64,000 nt of DNA from Eubacteriales bacterium (GTDB lineage: Bacteria; Bacillota; Clostridia; Peptostreptococcales; Anaerovoracaceae). The position numbers and the translations under genes are program-made. Where the stretch lies: contig JAQXJR010000043.1 in NCBI GenBank assembly GCA_029009055.1, positions 19,450 to 83,449 on the forward strand. The letters run 5' to 3'. Shown piece by piece: positions 45,635 through 54,011 of this stretch. Each line of letters begins with the position of its first letter. Position 1 is the stretch's first letter. Below the pieces are notes generated by a model. It was given only the letters and a program-made list of their open reading frames with translations. It ran no database searches and was not told the origin of the DNA.

Positions 45635-45663
45635 TTGAAATGCTCGGTTTGTTAATCTATAAT
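45635..45663 (+). promoter_or_regulatory. Flavodoxin promoter
   Basis: TTGAAA (45635-45640), 17 bases, TATAAT (45658-45663). Confidence 0.8.
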
Positions 45664-45739
45664 TTAACTAAGTATGAATTATGGCTGAATACAGGCACCG
45701 ATATGCCTGTAAGAACATTAACGGATGAAGGCGGGAACT

Positions 45740-46168
45740 ATGAGTAAGGTTGCGATCGTATATTTCAGCGCTACAGGGAACACTAAAGAAATGGCTAAGT
45801 ATGTCGCTGAAGGTGTAAGGGATGCAGGAGCAGGCGTCGTAATGTACACGGCTGCTGATTTCAGAGCTGTAAACTGCAGGATATTCGATGGGATAATATT
45901 CGGATGCCCTGCTAGAGGAAATGAGACATTGGAAGAGAACGTGTTCAGACCTCTGTGGGAGAACTGTAAGGGCAGACTGTATGGTAAGAGAGTAGGTCTG
46001 TTCGGATCATATGGATTCGGCGGAGGAGTCTGGATGCAGAAGTGGGAGAAGGAATGCGATGAGGCGGGAATAAACCTGGCTTCACTTTCCGTTATCTGTA
46101 AGGAAGCTCCTGATGATACCGCTAAGAAAGAACTGAGGATACTCGGAGCCGCGGTAGCAGGCCGCTAA
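45740..46168 (+). CDS. Flavodoxin family protein
   Basis: A 142-residue single-domain FMN protein. FMN phosphate loop SATGNTKEMA at residues 10-19, aromatic/60s loop GCPARGNETLEE and 90s loop GSYGFGGGVWMQKW. Low-potential electron carrier, likely replacing ferredoxin. ATG 45740 (AAGGCGGG four bases upstream) is preferred over ATG 45725. It is followed by the motif TTATTTTAAGATAA (46182-46195) and a terminator. Confidence 0.9.
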   Translation: MSKVAIVYFSATGNTKEMAKYVAEGVRDAGAGVVMYTAADFRAVNCRIFDGIIFGCPARGNETLEENVFRPLWENCKGRLYGKRVGLFGSYGFGGGVWMQKWEKECDEAGINLASLSVICKEAPDDTAKKELRILGAAVAGR

Positions 46169-46206
46169 TATCCAGTGTATGTTATTTTAAGATAAGGCTG
46201 TGTTTA

Positions 46207-46236
46207 GGGAAAGTGTCTAGCTTTCCCTTTTATTTT
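46207..46236 (+). terminator. Flavodoxin terminator
   Basis: GGGAAAG (46207-46213)/CTTTCCC (46221-46227) followed by TTTTATTTT. Confidence 0.87.
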
Positions 46237-46297
46237 GAAAATAAATCAGACTGATACGCCCGGGCGGTAGAGTAGTCGCGGGCAGCTAACAGTAAAT

Positions 46298-47788
46298 ATG
46301 AGAGACGATAGAAAGACCATGGACCTGGATAAGGTCCTTAAGAAGAAAAAGAAGAAGCATCCGTTGTCGAGTATATTCGAGCACGAAGAAGAGCCCGCGG
46401 ATTATGACGGCAGGTACAGCAGCGGTTATGATGGCGAAGACCGTTATACAGACGATATCAGCGGCAGTTATGGCGGTGGAAATTATGATAGCCGTTCGTA
46501 TTCAGGTTCTTCAGGGGAGCGCATGGACGAGCGCTACCGGGAGAGAAGGAGCGAGAATGACCGCGCCTTCGAAGAGTACCTTGAATCGCAGTATATGGGA
46601 TCTGATGATGATGGCTACGATGACAGTTATGAAAGCGGCTATGGTAATAACGGCTATGAAAGCGGCTATTACGAAGGAAAGCATGGAAGCCAGTCAGGCG
46701 GCAGAAATGACCGTTCAGGCCGTGGCAGCGGAAGGCAGCGCCGCCAGCACGGTAGCAGCCGCCATAGGAATCGGCGCGGCATAGGCTCTTTAATAAAGAG
46801 AATAATCGCTGTCATCCTCATATTCCTGCTTTTGATAACGGCTTATGTCTATAGTTCCATGAAGAATTTCGACAGAGTCGACACAGACAGGAATGACTTT
46901 GCTATGAATACATCGGCGGGACTCAAGCTGAGTAAATATCGGAACATCCTGATCCTGGGCTCAGACGCCAGAAAAGGCGAGGGTTATGACGGCAGCAGGA
47001 CGGATGCTATAATCATAGTGAGTATAAATAAGGTAAACGGCGATATCAGGCTGATCTCAGTCATGAGAGACTCTTACCTTAAGATGGCTTACAGCGACGG
47101 CAGCCTGGTGCTCTCGAAGATCACCCACGCCCACGCATACGGCGGCGGAATGGACACCGTGGCGGCTTTGAACAGGTGCCTCGACCTTAATATTAAAGAA
47201 TACATGGTCTTCAATTGGAAGGCGGTGAAGGATACGGTCGATAACTTGGGCGGGATCGAAGTTAAGGTCCGCAAGAGCGAGATCAGGGATATGAACCGGT
47301 ATGGCAACGAGACGGCCAGGAACACGGGCGGTAAATACCATAAGATCAAGAAGGCGGGGGTCTATAACCTCGACGGCGTCCAGGCGGCTACGTACTGCAG
47401 GATCAGAAAGACATCCGGCGGCGACACCGGAAGGGCCAGAAGGTATAAGACCGTCATGAGGGCAGTCATAAAGAAATCCGTAACGAACCCTGTGAAATTC
47501 GCGGCGCTTAAGAAGAACGTCTTCCCGGAGATAAGGACGAACATGAGCCAGCTGCAAATGACTACCGCCATAATGCGCGCTCCGGGCTACGATATTAAGG
47601 GAAACATAGCTTGGCCGAAGAAATATTACGGAGGCATAGTGAACGGGCTTTGGTACGCGGTTCCTCAGACGCTGAACTATAACGTGAAATGGCTGCATAA
47701 GAAGGCTTTCGGACAGGAAGACTATCAGCCATCCTCTGTTTCTAGGAGCGTAAGCGATGAGATAATAAGGAGCACCGGCATCCAATAG
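46298..47788 (+). CDS. LytR-CpsA-Psr (LCP) family protein with long low-complexity N-terminus
   Basis: A 496-residue protein. Residues 1-160 are cytoplasmic, starting Lys-rich and then Gly/Tyr/Ser/Asp/Arg-rich with repeated ESGY/SGYY units; a membrane helix follows (about 166-188, RIIAVILIFLLLITAYVYS). The LCP domain (about 215-400) shows NILILGSDARKGEGYDGSRTDAI, ISVMRDSYLKM, the ITHAHAYGGG segment, NLGGIEVKV and YCRIRKTSGGDTGRARR, the pyrophosphate- and lipid-binding Arg/Asp set. LCP enzymes attach teichoic acids or capsule to peptidoglycan. Weak ribosome site. The long disordered cytoplasmic tail is unusual. Confidence 0.9.
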   Translation: MRDDRKTMDLDKVLKKKKKKHPLSSIFEHEEEPADYDGRYSSGYDGEDRYTDDISGSYGGGNYDSRSYSGSSGERMDERYRERRSENDRAFEEYLESQYMGSDDDGYDDSYESGYGNNGYESGYYEGKHGSQSGGRNDRSGRGSGRQRRQHGSSRHRNRRGIGSLIKRIIAVILIFLLLITAYVYSSMKNFDRVDTDRNDFAMNTSAGLKLSKYRNILILGSDARKGEGYDGSRTDAIIIVSINKVNGDIRLISVMRDSYLKMAYSDGSLVLSKITHAHAYGGGMDTVAALNRCLDLNIKEYMVFNWKAVKDTVDNLGGIEVKVRKSEIRDMNRYGNETARNTGGKYHKIKKAGVYNLDGVQAATYCRIRKTSGGDTGRARRYKTVMRAVIKKSVTNPVKFAALKKNVFPEIRTNMSQLQMTTAIMRAPGYDIKGNIAWPKKYYGGIVNGLWYAVPQTLNYNVKWLHKKAFGQEDYQPSSVSRSVSDEIIRSTGIQ

Positions 47789-47793
47789 ATATA

Positions 47794-47847
47794 GCAAAGA
47801 GAAGCCGGCGCGGGTCCCTGCCGGGACGCTTGGCGGGATTTCTTTGC
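47794..47847 (+). repeat. GCAAAG...CTTTGC inverted repeat after the LCP gene
   Basis: GCAAAG (47794-47799) and CTTTGC (47842-47847) enclose a GC-rich imperfect hairpin (GCG-GG-TCCC/GGGACGC). It lies 5 bases after the LCP stop codon and lacks a T-run. Confidence 0.6.
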
Positions 47848-47909
47848 GTAGGGATATGGCATTCCTGGCTCACTGTTTTAGAAATTCTTATGGTTTGAAG
47901 GGTATTTTC

Positions 47910-47918
47910 TGATATAAT
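47910..47918 (+). promoter_or_regulatory. Racemase-gene promoter (extended -10)
   Basis: TGATATAAT (47910-47918), 29 bases before the ATG; no good -35. Confidence 0.6.
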
Positions 47919-47946
47919 GAGTATATATGTGTAATGGAGGCATGAT

Positions 47947-48681
47947 ATGAGAAAAATCGGACTGGTTGGCGGTCTCGGACCTGAATCGACAGCTGACTTC
48001 TACAGGTGTCTGCAGTTTGAGGTCCGTAAGCTCACAGGACGTGACGTGATGGCGCCGGTAGCTATAGACAGCATCGATGCTTTCAGGGTCCTGGAATACG
48101 CGGATAGCAGAAGATATAAGGAATTATCGCAATATTTAATGGGATCTATAGCTGATCTGGCGGGCGCGGATGTCAGGTTCGCGACTATAATCGGCATAAC
48201 GCCGCATGTGGTCTTCCCGGAAATAGAGAACAGGGTGCCTGTTTCAGTAGCCAGCATGGTGGATACAGTGATTGCCCACTGCGTGAATAACGGATATAAG
48301 AAAGTAGGTCTGTTTGGCACGACGTCTACGCTCAGAGAGAACTTCCTGACATGGGGCTTTGCGGCTCAGAAGATAGAGGTAGTGATTCCTGACGACAGCG
48401 ACGCGCGCTTTATTAACGATCTCATCATGAATAGACTCGAGTATAAACCTATCTCTGCTGAGGATAGGGAGAGGGCTTCAGCTATCATAGATAAGATGGT
48501 GGAGGAGAAGGGAATAGACGCTCTCCTCATGGGCTGCTCAGAGCTTCCCGCGATCCTGAGCGGGATAGATCTGGAAGTGCCTGCTATAGATGTCATACAG
48601 GTACACGCTAAGGCTATGGCTACTCTGGTGGTAGAAGAGAGCGATAAGGCGGAGAATCTTCCGGACGCGGCAGAGGACTGA
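47947..48681 (+). CDS. Aspartate/glutamate racemase family protein with one catalytic Cys
   Basis: A 244-residue PLP-independent racemase-fold protein: IGLVGGLGPESTADFYR at the start, GLFGTTSTLRENFL in the middle and LLMGCSELPAIL carrying the second catalytic Cys. The first catalytic Cys, normally in a PCNTAH-like motif, is missing; the aligned stretch is IIGITPHVV. E. coli YgeA likewise has Thr there and is a broad-specificity racemase, so activity is possible but substrate is open. GGAGG lies 7 bases before ATG. Confidence 0.87.
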   Translation: MRKIGLVGGLGPESTADFYRCLQFEVRKLTGRDVMAPVAIDSIDAFRVLEYADSRRYKELSQYLMGSIADLAGADVRFATIIGITPHVVFPEIENRVPVSVASMVDTVIAHCVNNGYKKVGLFGTTSTLRENFLTWGFAAQKIEVVIPDDSDARFINDLIMNRLEYKPISAEDRERASAIIDKMVEEKGIDALLMGCSELPAILSGIDLEVPAIDVIQVHAKAMATLVVEESDKAENLPDAAED

Positions 48682-48766
48682 GCCTGAATTTATTATAGTC
48701 ACATAGATACGGCATGAATCGGAGCCGGTATTTATTTATAACTGTCTTTATTTTAAGGAGGTAAGA

Positions 48767-50353
48767 ATGAAAAGTTATGGACTGTCCAAGCTCGGCATTA
48801 AGGCTTCTAAGGTGTACAGGAACCTGGAGCCTGCTGTGCTCGTAGAGAAGGCGCTCGAAAGAGGCGAGGGCGAACTCACATCCACAGGCGCTCTTAACGT
48901 GCTGACCGGTAAGTACACGGGCCGTTCTCCTAAGGATAAGTTCATCGTGGACACTAAGGCTGTTCACGATCACATAGCCTGGGGCAGCGTTAATATGCCG
49001 ACTAAGCGTAAGACTTTCAACGCTATTAAGAAGGAAATGATCAGCTATCTGGAAGGTAAGGAAGTATTCATTTTCGATGGATTCGCCGGAGCTGACCCTA
49101 AATACACGAGAAAGTTCAGGATCATTAACGAACTGGCTTCCCAGAACCTCTTCATCCACGATCTGCTCATCAGACCGACAGAGGAGGAACTTAAAGATTT
49201 CGGAGACGCTGATTTCACTCTCCTCGTAGTTCCTGGATATAAGTGCGACCCTGAGAAATTCGGCATCCATTCCGAGGCTGCCATCATGATAGATTACGAG
49301 AAGCACTTCGCTATCATCGCCGGATCACAGTACGCGGGCGAGATAAAGAAGACGGTATTCTCTATCATGAACTACGTTATGCCTATGGAAGAGAACGTTC
49401 TTCCTATGCACTGCTCCGCTAATATGGATCCGGAAACAGGCGACACAGCTATATTCTTCGGACTCTCCGGAACAGGTAAGACCACACTTTCAGCCGATCC
49501 GAACAGAAAGCTCATCGGAGACGACGAGCACGGCTGGTCTGACGACAGCGTATTCAACTTCGAGGGAGGCTGCTACGCTAAGACCATAGACCTGAAGGAA
49601 GAGAGCGAACCTGAGATCTTCCACGCCATTAAGTTCGGCGCTGTTTCAGAGAACGTCATCCTGGATGAGAATACGAGGGTCGCTGATTACTCTGATGGAT
49701 CTCTCACACAGAACACGAGAGTGGGATATCCTATAGACTTCATCTCTAACGCTCAGATCCCTGGAATCGGCGGCATCCCTAAGGTAGTGATATTCCTTAC
49801 AGCTGACGCTTTCGGAGTACTTCCTCCGATTTCCAAACTCTCTAAGAACGCGGCTATGTACCAGTTCGTTACAGGCTTCACAGCTAAGCTCGCGGGCACA
49901 GAGAGAGGAGTTACAGAGCCTCAGCCGACATTCTCCACACTGTTCGGCGAGCCGTTCATGCCATGTGGCGCTCAGAAATACGCTGAGATGCTGGGAGAGA
50001 GACTCGATAAGTATGGAACTCAGGTATATCTCATAAATACCGGCTGGTCCGGAGGCCCTTACGGAACAGGCCACCGCATGAAGCTCTCATACACCAGGGC
50101 TATGGTCACAGCTGCTCTGAACGGCGAACTCACGAAGGTAGAGTATAAGCACGACGACAGGTTCAACCTGGAGATTCCTCTCACATGCCCGGATGTTCCT
50201 TCTGAGATCCTCGACCCTAAGGAGACATGGGAAGATAAGGACGCTTACGATAAGCAGGCTGATAAGCTTGCTGAGATGTTCGTAGAGAACTTCGCCGAGA
50301 AGTATCCTGACATGAAGGAAGAGATAGTAGCTGCCGGCCCTAAAGCAAAGTAA
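48767..50353 (+). CDS. pckA: Phosphoenolpyruvate carboxykinase (ATP)
   Basis: A 528-residue ATP-type enzyme interconverting oxaloacetate and PEP. Motifs: TGKYTGRSPKDKFIV, the kinase-1a loop FFGLSGTGKTTLSADP, kinase-2 IGDDEHGWSDD and NFEGGCYAKTIDL, and LINTGWSGGPYGTGHRMKL. Length is typical. AAGGAGGTAAG lies 3 bases before ATG. Very biased codon use suggests high expression; in anaerobes it often runs in the carboxylating direction. Confidence 0.97.
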   Translation: MKSYGLSKLGIKASKVYRNLEPAVLVEKALERGEGELTSTGALNVLTGKYTGRSPKDKFIVDTKAVHDHIAWGSVNMPTKRKTFNAIKKEMISYLEGKEVFIFDGFAGADPKYTRKFRIINELASQNLFIHDLLIRPTEEELKDFGDADFTLLVVPGYKCDPEKFGIHSEAAIMIDYEKHFAIIAGSQYAGEIKKTVFSIMNYVMPMEENVLPMHCSANMDPETGDTAIFFGLSGTGKTTLSADPNRKLIGDDEHGWSDDSVFNFEGGCYAKTIDLKEESEPEIFHAIKFGAVSENVILDENTRVADYSDGSLTQNTRVGYPIDFISNAQIPGIGGIPKVVIFLTADAFGVLPPISKLSKNAAMYQFVTGFTAKLAGTERGVTEPQPTFSTLFGEPFMPCGAQKYAEMLGERLDKYGTQVYLINTGWSGGPYGTGHRMKLSYTRAMVTAALNGELTKVEYKHDDRFNLEIPLTCPDVPSEILDPKETWEDKDAYDKQADKLAEMFVENFAEKYPDMKEEIVAAGPKAK

Positions 50354-50418
50354 GTACGGCAGGCGCTTCTAGCTTCTTTATCTTTACGGAAGCTATGATC
50401 AAATTAAATAAAGCAAAT

Positions 50419-50472
50419 AAAAAGGCGGATTCACTGAAGATCCATATGGAACTTCGGTGGTCCGCTTTTCTT
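50419..50472 (+). terminator. pckA terminator
   Basis: Long imperfect stem: AAAAGGCGGA...CACTGAAG on the left with CTTCGGTG...TCCGCTTTT on the right (50461-50469), loop around ATCCATATGGA. Confidence 0.82.
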
Positions 50473-50546
50473 ATATACAGGCTGGGCGCGTATTACGGGC
50501 CCTCGCCGAGCCTGTCATTCCGGATTTTATTTTAATATATATGGGA

Positions 50547-50581
50547 TGACCGAACTTGGATCGCGCACGCGGGTTCGGTCA
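50547..50581 (-). repeat. Inverted repeat downstream of the 108-aa gene
   Basis: TGACCGAAC (50547-50555) and GTTCGGTCA (50573-50581), a 9-bp stem 13 bases after the stop of the minus-strand gene. No T-run follows on the minus strand, so it is either a 3' stabilising hairpin or a weak terminator. Confidence 0.5.
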
Positions 50582-50593
50582 GAATATTCAGAA

Positions 50594-50920
50594 TCAGGAA
50601 CGGGTGATGAGATCTCTCATCCTCTCCGCGTTTTTAACTTTATTGAAATCGAGATAAACCTTATTATCGCCATATTCAACTCTCAGTGCTGGAAGGTCCG
50701 CTTCGAAACCGGAACAGGACTCGCAGGTCACGAGGTTTATAGCTGAATGCACAGCTGTGATGTTATCTATTGGGAGATACTGCCACGAAAAACCGCATGG
50801 AATGTAAACTGCCTTATCGCTGACTCGATACTTTTCGATTTTCTCGCTGGACTTAATGTCGCTTCCAGCGTCGTTAATTAGAGAATTAGATTCTAATGGC
50901 TTAGGTAGAAAAACTGACAT
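50594..50920 (-). CDS. Unknown 108-residue protein
   Basis: A soluble protein with alternating strand-like segments (YRVSDKAVYIPCGFSWQYL, TAVHSAINLVTCESC, LPALRVEYGDNKVYLDF) and a C-terminal helix (NKVKNAERMRDLI), a pattern reminiscent of bacterial PH-like domains; that is a guess from secondary structure. Three Cys, two as CESC. ATG 50920 is supported by AAGGAGGTG 6 bases upstream. The promoter at 50962-50989 starts transcription just ahead of it. Confidence 0.72.
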   Translation of the reverse strand: MSVFLPKPLESNSLINDAGSDIKSSEKIEKYRVSDKAVYIPCGFSWQYLPIDNITAVHSAINLVTCESCSGFEADLPALRVEYGDNKVYLDFNKVKNAERMRDLITRS

Positions 50921-50961
50921 ATTCGGCACCTCCTTCTTTAGTGCTGACATCTGAGAAATTT

Positions 50962-50989
50962 ATTATAACAATTACCACACCCCGGTCAA
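50962..50989 (-). promoter_or_regulatory. Promoter of the 108-aa gene
   Basis: Minus strand TTGACC (50989-50984), 16 bases, TATAAT (50967-50962) with extended TGT. Confidence 0.78.
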
Positions 50990-51160
50990 ATAAAACATTA
51001 CATAAGTTATAATTTATTTTGAAATGTTTTCGGTCGAATACATTTCCTACTTGTAATATAGCACATTGTACGTAAAACACAAGTATTTTCTGAAAATAAG
51101 ACATTTTTTGTGCACTGGACAAAAATAGTGCTATGGATTAAATATTATGATTTTTTCTTA

Positions 51161-51189
51161 TTAACAAATACCAAATATTAATGTAAAAT
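51161..51189 (+). promoter_or_regulatory. sstT promoter
   Basis: TTAACA (51161-51166), 17 bases, TAAAAT (51184-51189). Confidence 0.75.
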
Positions 51190-51235
51190 TTACGTTATGA
51201 TTATTTGTTCATTTGTGTAAGAAAGGTGTTTAGTT

Positions 51236-52510
51236 ATGTCACTGCTTAAATCCATAGTAGATAAGTACAACAGAGTCAGCCTTATCCTGAGAATATTGAT
51301 AGGCTTGATCATCGGTACTATCCTGGGCTTGATAGTCCCTAAGGCAGCCGGTCTCGTCTTATTGGGCGAGATATTCGTAGGAGCCCTGAAGGCTATAGCT
51401 CCTATCCTGGTATTCGTTCTCATAGTCAGCGCTTTCGCGGCAGGCGGCAGTAAGCTGGATAAGAAATTCGGCCTCGTGCTCTGGCTGTACATGATCAGTA
51501 CATTCATGGCCGCCGTCGCGGCTAATGTGGCCAGCTTCCTGTTCCCGGTAAAGATAATATTCCCTAATAAGGTGGATACATCTGCAGCCGCTACAGCTCC
51601 TCAGACTATATCTTCCGTGCTGAGCAATCTGGTTAAGAACATGGTGGATAACCCTATACACGCCCTGTCTGAGGCGAATTATATAGGCATCCTCTTCTGG
51701 TCTGTTATGCTGGGAATCGCGTTAAGAATCCTGGCCAGCGATAAGACTAAGGTCATGCTGACAGACATTTCAGATGGTGTGTCTCAGTGTGTTAGATGGA
51801 TCATTAATGTGGCTCCATTCGGAATCATGGGTCTGGTATATAATACAGTATCTACTAATGGACTTAAGATCTTTAGGACATACGGTCAGCTGATACTGGT
51901 GCTTGTAGGAACTATGCTCGTCGTAGCTCTTATCATAGACCCGTTCATATCATTCCTGACTATACACAGGAATCCATATCCGCTGGTATTCAGATGCCTG
52001 AGAGAGAGCGGCCTCACAGCCTTCTTCACCAGGTCATCAGCAGCTAATATCCCTGTTAACATGAGGCTCTGTGAGAGACTGGGCCTGGATAAAGACCTCT
52101 ATTCCGTATCCATTCCTCTGGGAGCTACCATTAACATGGACGGCGCCGCTATCACTATTTCTATCATGACACTGGCGACTGCTTATACGCTGGGTATACA
52201 TGTCAGCGTTCCTACAGCGGTCATCCTGAGTTTCCTCTCAGCCCTGGCTGCCTGCGGAGCTTCTGGAGTAGCCGGCGGATCCCTGCTTCTGATCCCTATG
52301 GCCTGCTCGCTCTTCGGTATTTCTAACGATATAGCTATGCAGACAGTAGCCGTAGGCTACATAATCGGAGTCGTTCAGGACAGCGTAGAGACAGCACTCA
52401 ATTCATCAGGAGACGTTATGTTCGCCGCTACTGCTGAATACAGATCATGGCAGAAGAAAGGTAAGTCGCTTCCGACATTCCTCGGCGGCACGACTAAGGT
52501 AGACATCTAA
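51236..52510 (+). CDS. sstT: Serine/threonine:Na+ symporter SstT
   Basis: A 424-residue member of the dicarboxylate/amino acid:cation symporter family with eight membrane helices and two re-entrant loops. The serine-rich hairpin AFFTRSSAANIPVNM, the Na+-site helix GATINMDGAAITISIMTLA and GASGVAGGSLLLIPMACSLFG match SstT rather than GltP. Imports serine and threonine with Na+. GAAAGG lies 9 bases before the ATG. Adjacent intergenic sequence has a long inverted repeat. Confidence 0.93.
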   Translation: MSLLKSIVDKYNRVSLILRILIGLIIGTILGLIVPKAAGLVLLGEIFVGALKAIAPILVFVLIVSAFAAGGSKLDKKFGLVLWLYMISTFMAAVAANVASFLFPVKIIFPNKVDTSAAATAPQTISSVLSNLVKNMVDNPIHALSEANYIGILFWSVMLGIALRILASDKTKVMLTDISDGVSQCVRWIINVAPFGIMGLVYNTVSTNGLKIFRTYGQLILVLVGTMLVVALIIDPFISFLTIHRNPYPLVFRCLRESGLTAFFTRSSAANIPVNMRLCERLGLDKDLYSVSIPLGATINMDGAAITISIMTLATAYTLGIHVSVPTAVILSFLSALAACGASGVAGGSLLLIPMACSLFGISNDIAMQTVAVGYIIGVVQDSVETALNSSGDVMFAATAEYRSWQKKGKSLPTFLGGTTKVDI

Positions 52511-52539
52511 GCCGTCTTAGAAAGTTCGGCTATATATCG

Positions 52540-52607
52540 CTTTGCAAATGGCACCGCGCTTATGTCGGGCATGTTATGTCCCGATAAATGATCACGGTGT
52601 CTTTTGC
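52540..52607 (+). repeat. Long imperfect inverted repeat after sstT
   Basis: Arms 52544-52558 (GCAAATGGCACCGCG) and 52593-52607 (CACGGTGTCTTTTGC) pair at 12 to 13 of 15 positions, with an inner TCGGG/CCCGA stem. The left arm begins with CTTTGC (52540-52545). Confidence 0.6.
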
Positions 52608-52644
52608 TGTATCGGACAAAAAACATAAAAATATTTGTTGGCTA

Positions 52645-52673
52645 TTAACAAAGATAAGTAATTGTTGTATAAT
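52645..52673 (+). promoter_or_regulatory. ilvE promoter
   Basis: TTAACA (52645-52650), 17 bases, TATAAT (52668-52673). Confidence 0.8.
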
Positions 52674-52717
52674 AGGATACGTTAATAACAGTTTGAACTA
52701 AGGGGGTTCACAGTAAA

Positions 52718-53743
52718 ATGAGCAAGAAAGACATAGACTGGTCTAATCTGACTTTTGCGTACCAGCCGACAGATTATCGTTATATTTCCAATTATAAGAA
52801 CGGAGAATGGGATGAGGGCACACTGAGCCAGGATCCTAACATCGTTCTGAATGAGTGCGCCGGCGTACTTCAGTATTCCCAGTCTGTATTCGAGGGACTG
52901 AAGGCTTACACTACTGTTGATGGACGTACTGTGACATTCAGACCTGACCTTAACGCTCAGAGGATGTTTGATTCAGCTAAGAGACTGGAGATCCCTCCTT
53001 TCCCTGTAGATAGATTCGTAGAGGCTGTAAGAGAAGTCGTTAAGGCTAATGAGGACTGGGTACCTCCTTATGGAACAGGCGCTACACTTTACCTGAGACC
53101 ATATGTATTCGGCAGCTCTCCTGTTATCGGAGTTGCTCCTGCTGAAGAATACCAGTTCAGGATCATCTGCACACCTGTAGGTCCTTACTTTAAGGGCGGC
53201 GTTAAGCCTATCACTATCAGAGTGTCTGACTACGACAGAGCGGCACCTCATGGAACAGGAAACATTAAGGCTGGACTTAACTACGCTATGAGCCTCCATC
53301 CTATCATGGAAGCCCACAGACAGGGATTCTCCGAGAACATTTACCTGGATCCGGCTACCAGAACTAAGGTGGAGGAGACAGGAGGAGCTAACGTCCTGTT
53401 CGTTACTAAGGATGGTAAGCTCGTAACACCTAAGTCAGATTCCATTCTGCCATCTGTTACCCGTCGCTCACTCCTCTATGTAGCTGAGCATTACCTCGGC
53501 ATGGAGACAGAGGAGAGAGAAGTGCTGTTCGAAGAAGTTCCTGATTTCGTAGAGTGCGGACTCTGCGGAACAGCAGCTGTAATTTCACCTATCGGCTGCA
53601 TTAACGATCATGGTAAGGAGATTAAATTCCCATCAGGGATGGAAGAAATCGGACCTGTCATGAAGAAGCTCCGTGAGACGCTCACAGGAATCCAGATGGG
53701 AACTATCGAACCGCCAGAAGGCTGGATCTACGAGATAAAGTAG
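52718..53743 (+). CDS. ilvE: Branched-chain amino acid aminotransferase
   Basis: A 341-residue fold-type IV PLP enzyme (class II BCAT) exchanging amino groups between Leu/Ile/Val and 2-oxoglutarate. QYSQSVFEGLKAYTT, YLRPYVFGSSPVIGV, the PLP-Lys184 in GTGNIKAGLNYA, GGANVLFVTKDG and the redox-type CGLCGTAAVISPIG are visible. The ribosome site AAGGGGG is 12 bases from the ATG. Single-gene unit with promoter and strong terminator. Confidence 0.96.
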   Translation: MSKKDIDWSNLTFAYQPTDYRYISNYKNGEWDEGTLSQDPNIVLNECAGVLQYSQSVFEGLKAYTTVDGRTVTFRPDLNAQRMFDSAKRLEIPPFPVDRFVEAVREVVKANEDWVPPYGTGATLYLRPYVFGSSPVIGVAPAEEYQFRIICTPVGPYFKGGVKPITIRVSDYDRAAPHGTGNIKAGLNYAMSLHPIMEAHRQGFSENIYLDPATRTKVEETGGANVLFVTKDGKLVTPKSDSILPSVTRRSLLYVAEHYLGMETEEREVLFEEVPDFVECGLCGTAAVISPIGCINDHGKEIKFPSGMEEIGPVMKKLRETLTGIQMGTIEPPEGWIYEIK

Positions 53744-53802
53744 TTCGGGGTATAAGATTTCGAATTAAAGGGGATATAAGTTTAGAGACTTTAACTGATA
53801 AG

Positions 53803-53828
53803 GGCGCGGTATCTGCCGCGCCTTTTTC
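53803..53828 (+). terminator. ilvE terminator
   Basis: GGCGCGG (53803-53809)/CCGCGCC (53816-53822), then TTTTTC. Confidence 0.9.
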
Positions 53829-53943
53829 TGTGCGTGTGGCTAGGATGGCCGAAAGCGCCCGAAAGGAAATTATCATGCTGGGCTACGACAGGAGAAGCCA
53901 TAAACGGCCTGGATGAAATACTGGGCGAAAACTAAAAGCAATC

Positions 53944-53980
53944 AAAAAACGTATCCGGCTTTATGTCAGATACGTTTTTA
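53944..53980 (-). terminator. lysR terminator
   Basis: AAAAAACGTATC (53944-53955)/GATACGTTTTT (53969-53979); reads as terminator on both strands. Confidence 0.82.
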
Positions 53981-54011
53981 TTATGCGAATTATTACAGCG
54001 GCTCAGCTTTG

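Larger units (their letters stand above)
50921..51235. other. AT-rich divergent regulatory region before sstT
   Basis: About 315 bases without a gene. It holds back-to-back promoters for the 108-aa gene (minus) and sstT (plus); 51000-51160 is AT-rich with no feature I can name. Confidence 0.55.

Noticed and set aside
53876-53917. 13-codon frame between ilvE and lysR with a purine-rich site
   Set aside because: Lies between two terminators, no promoter seen, likely chance.
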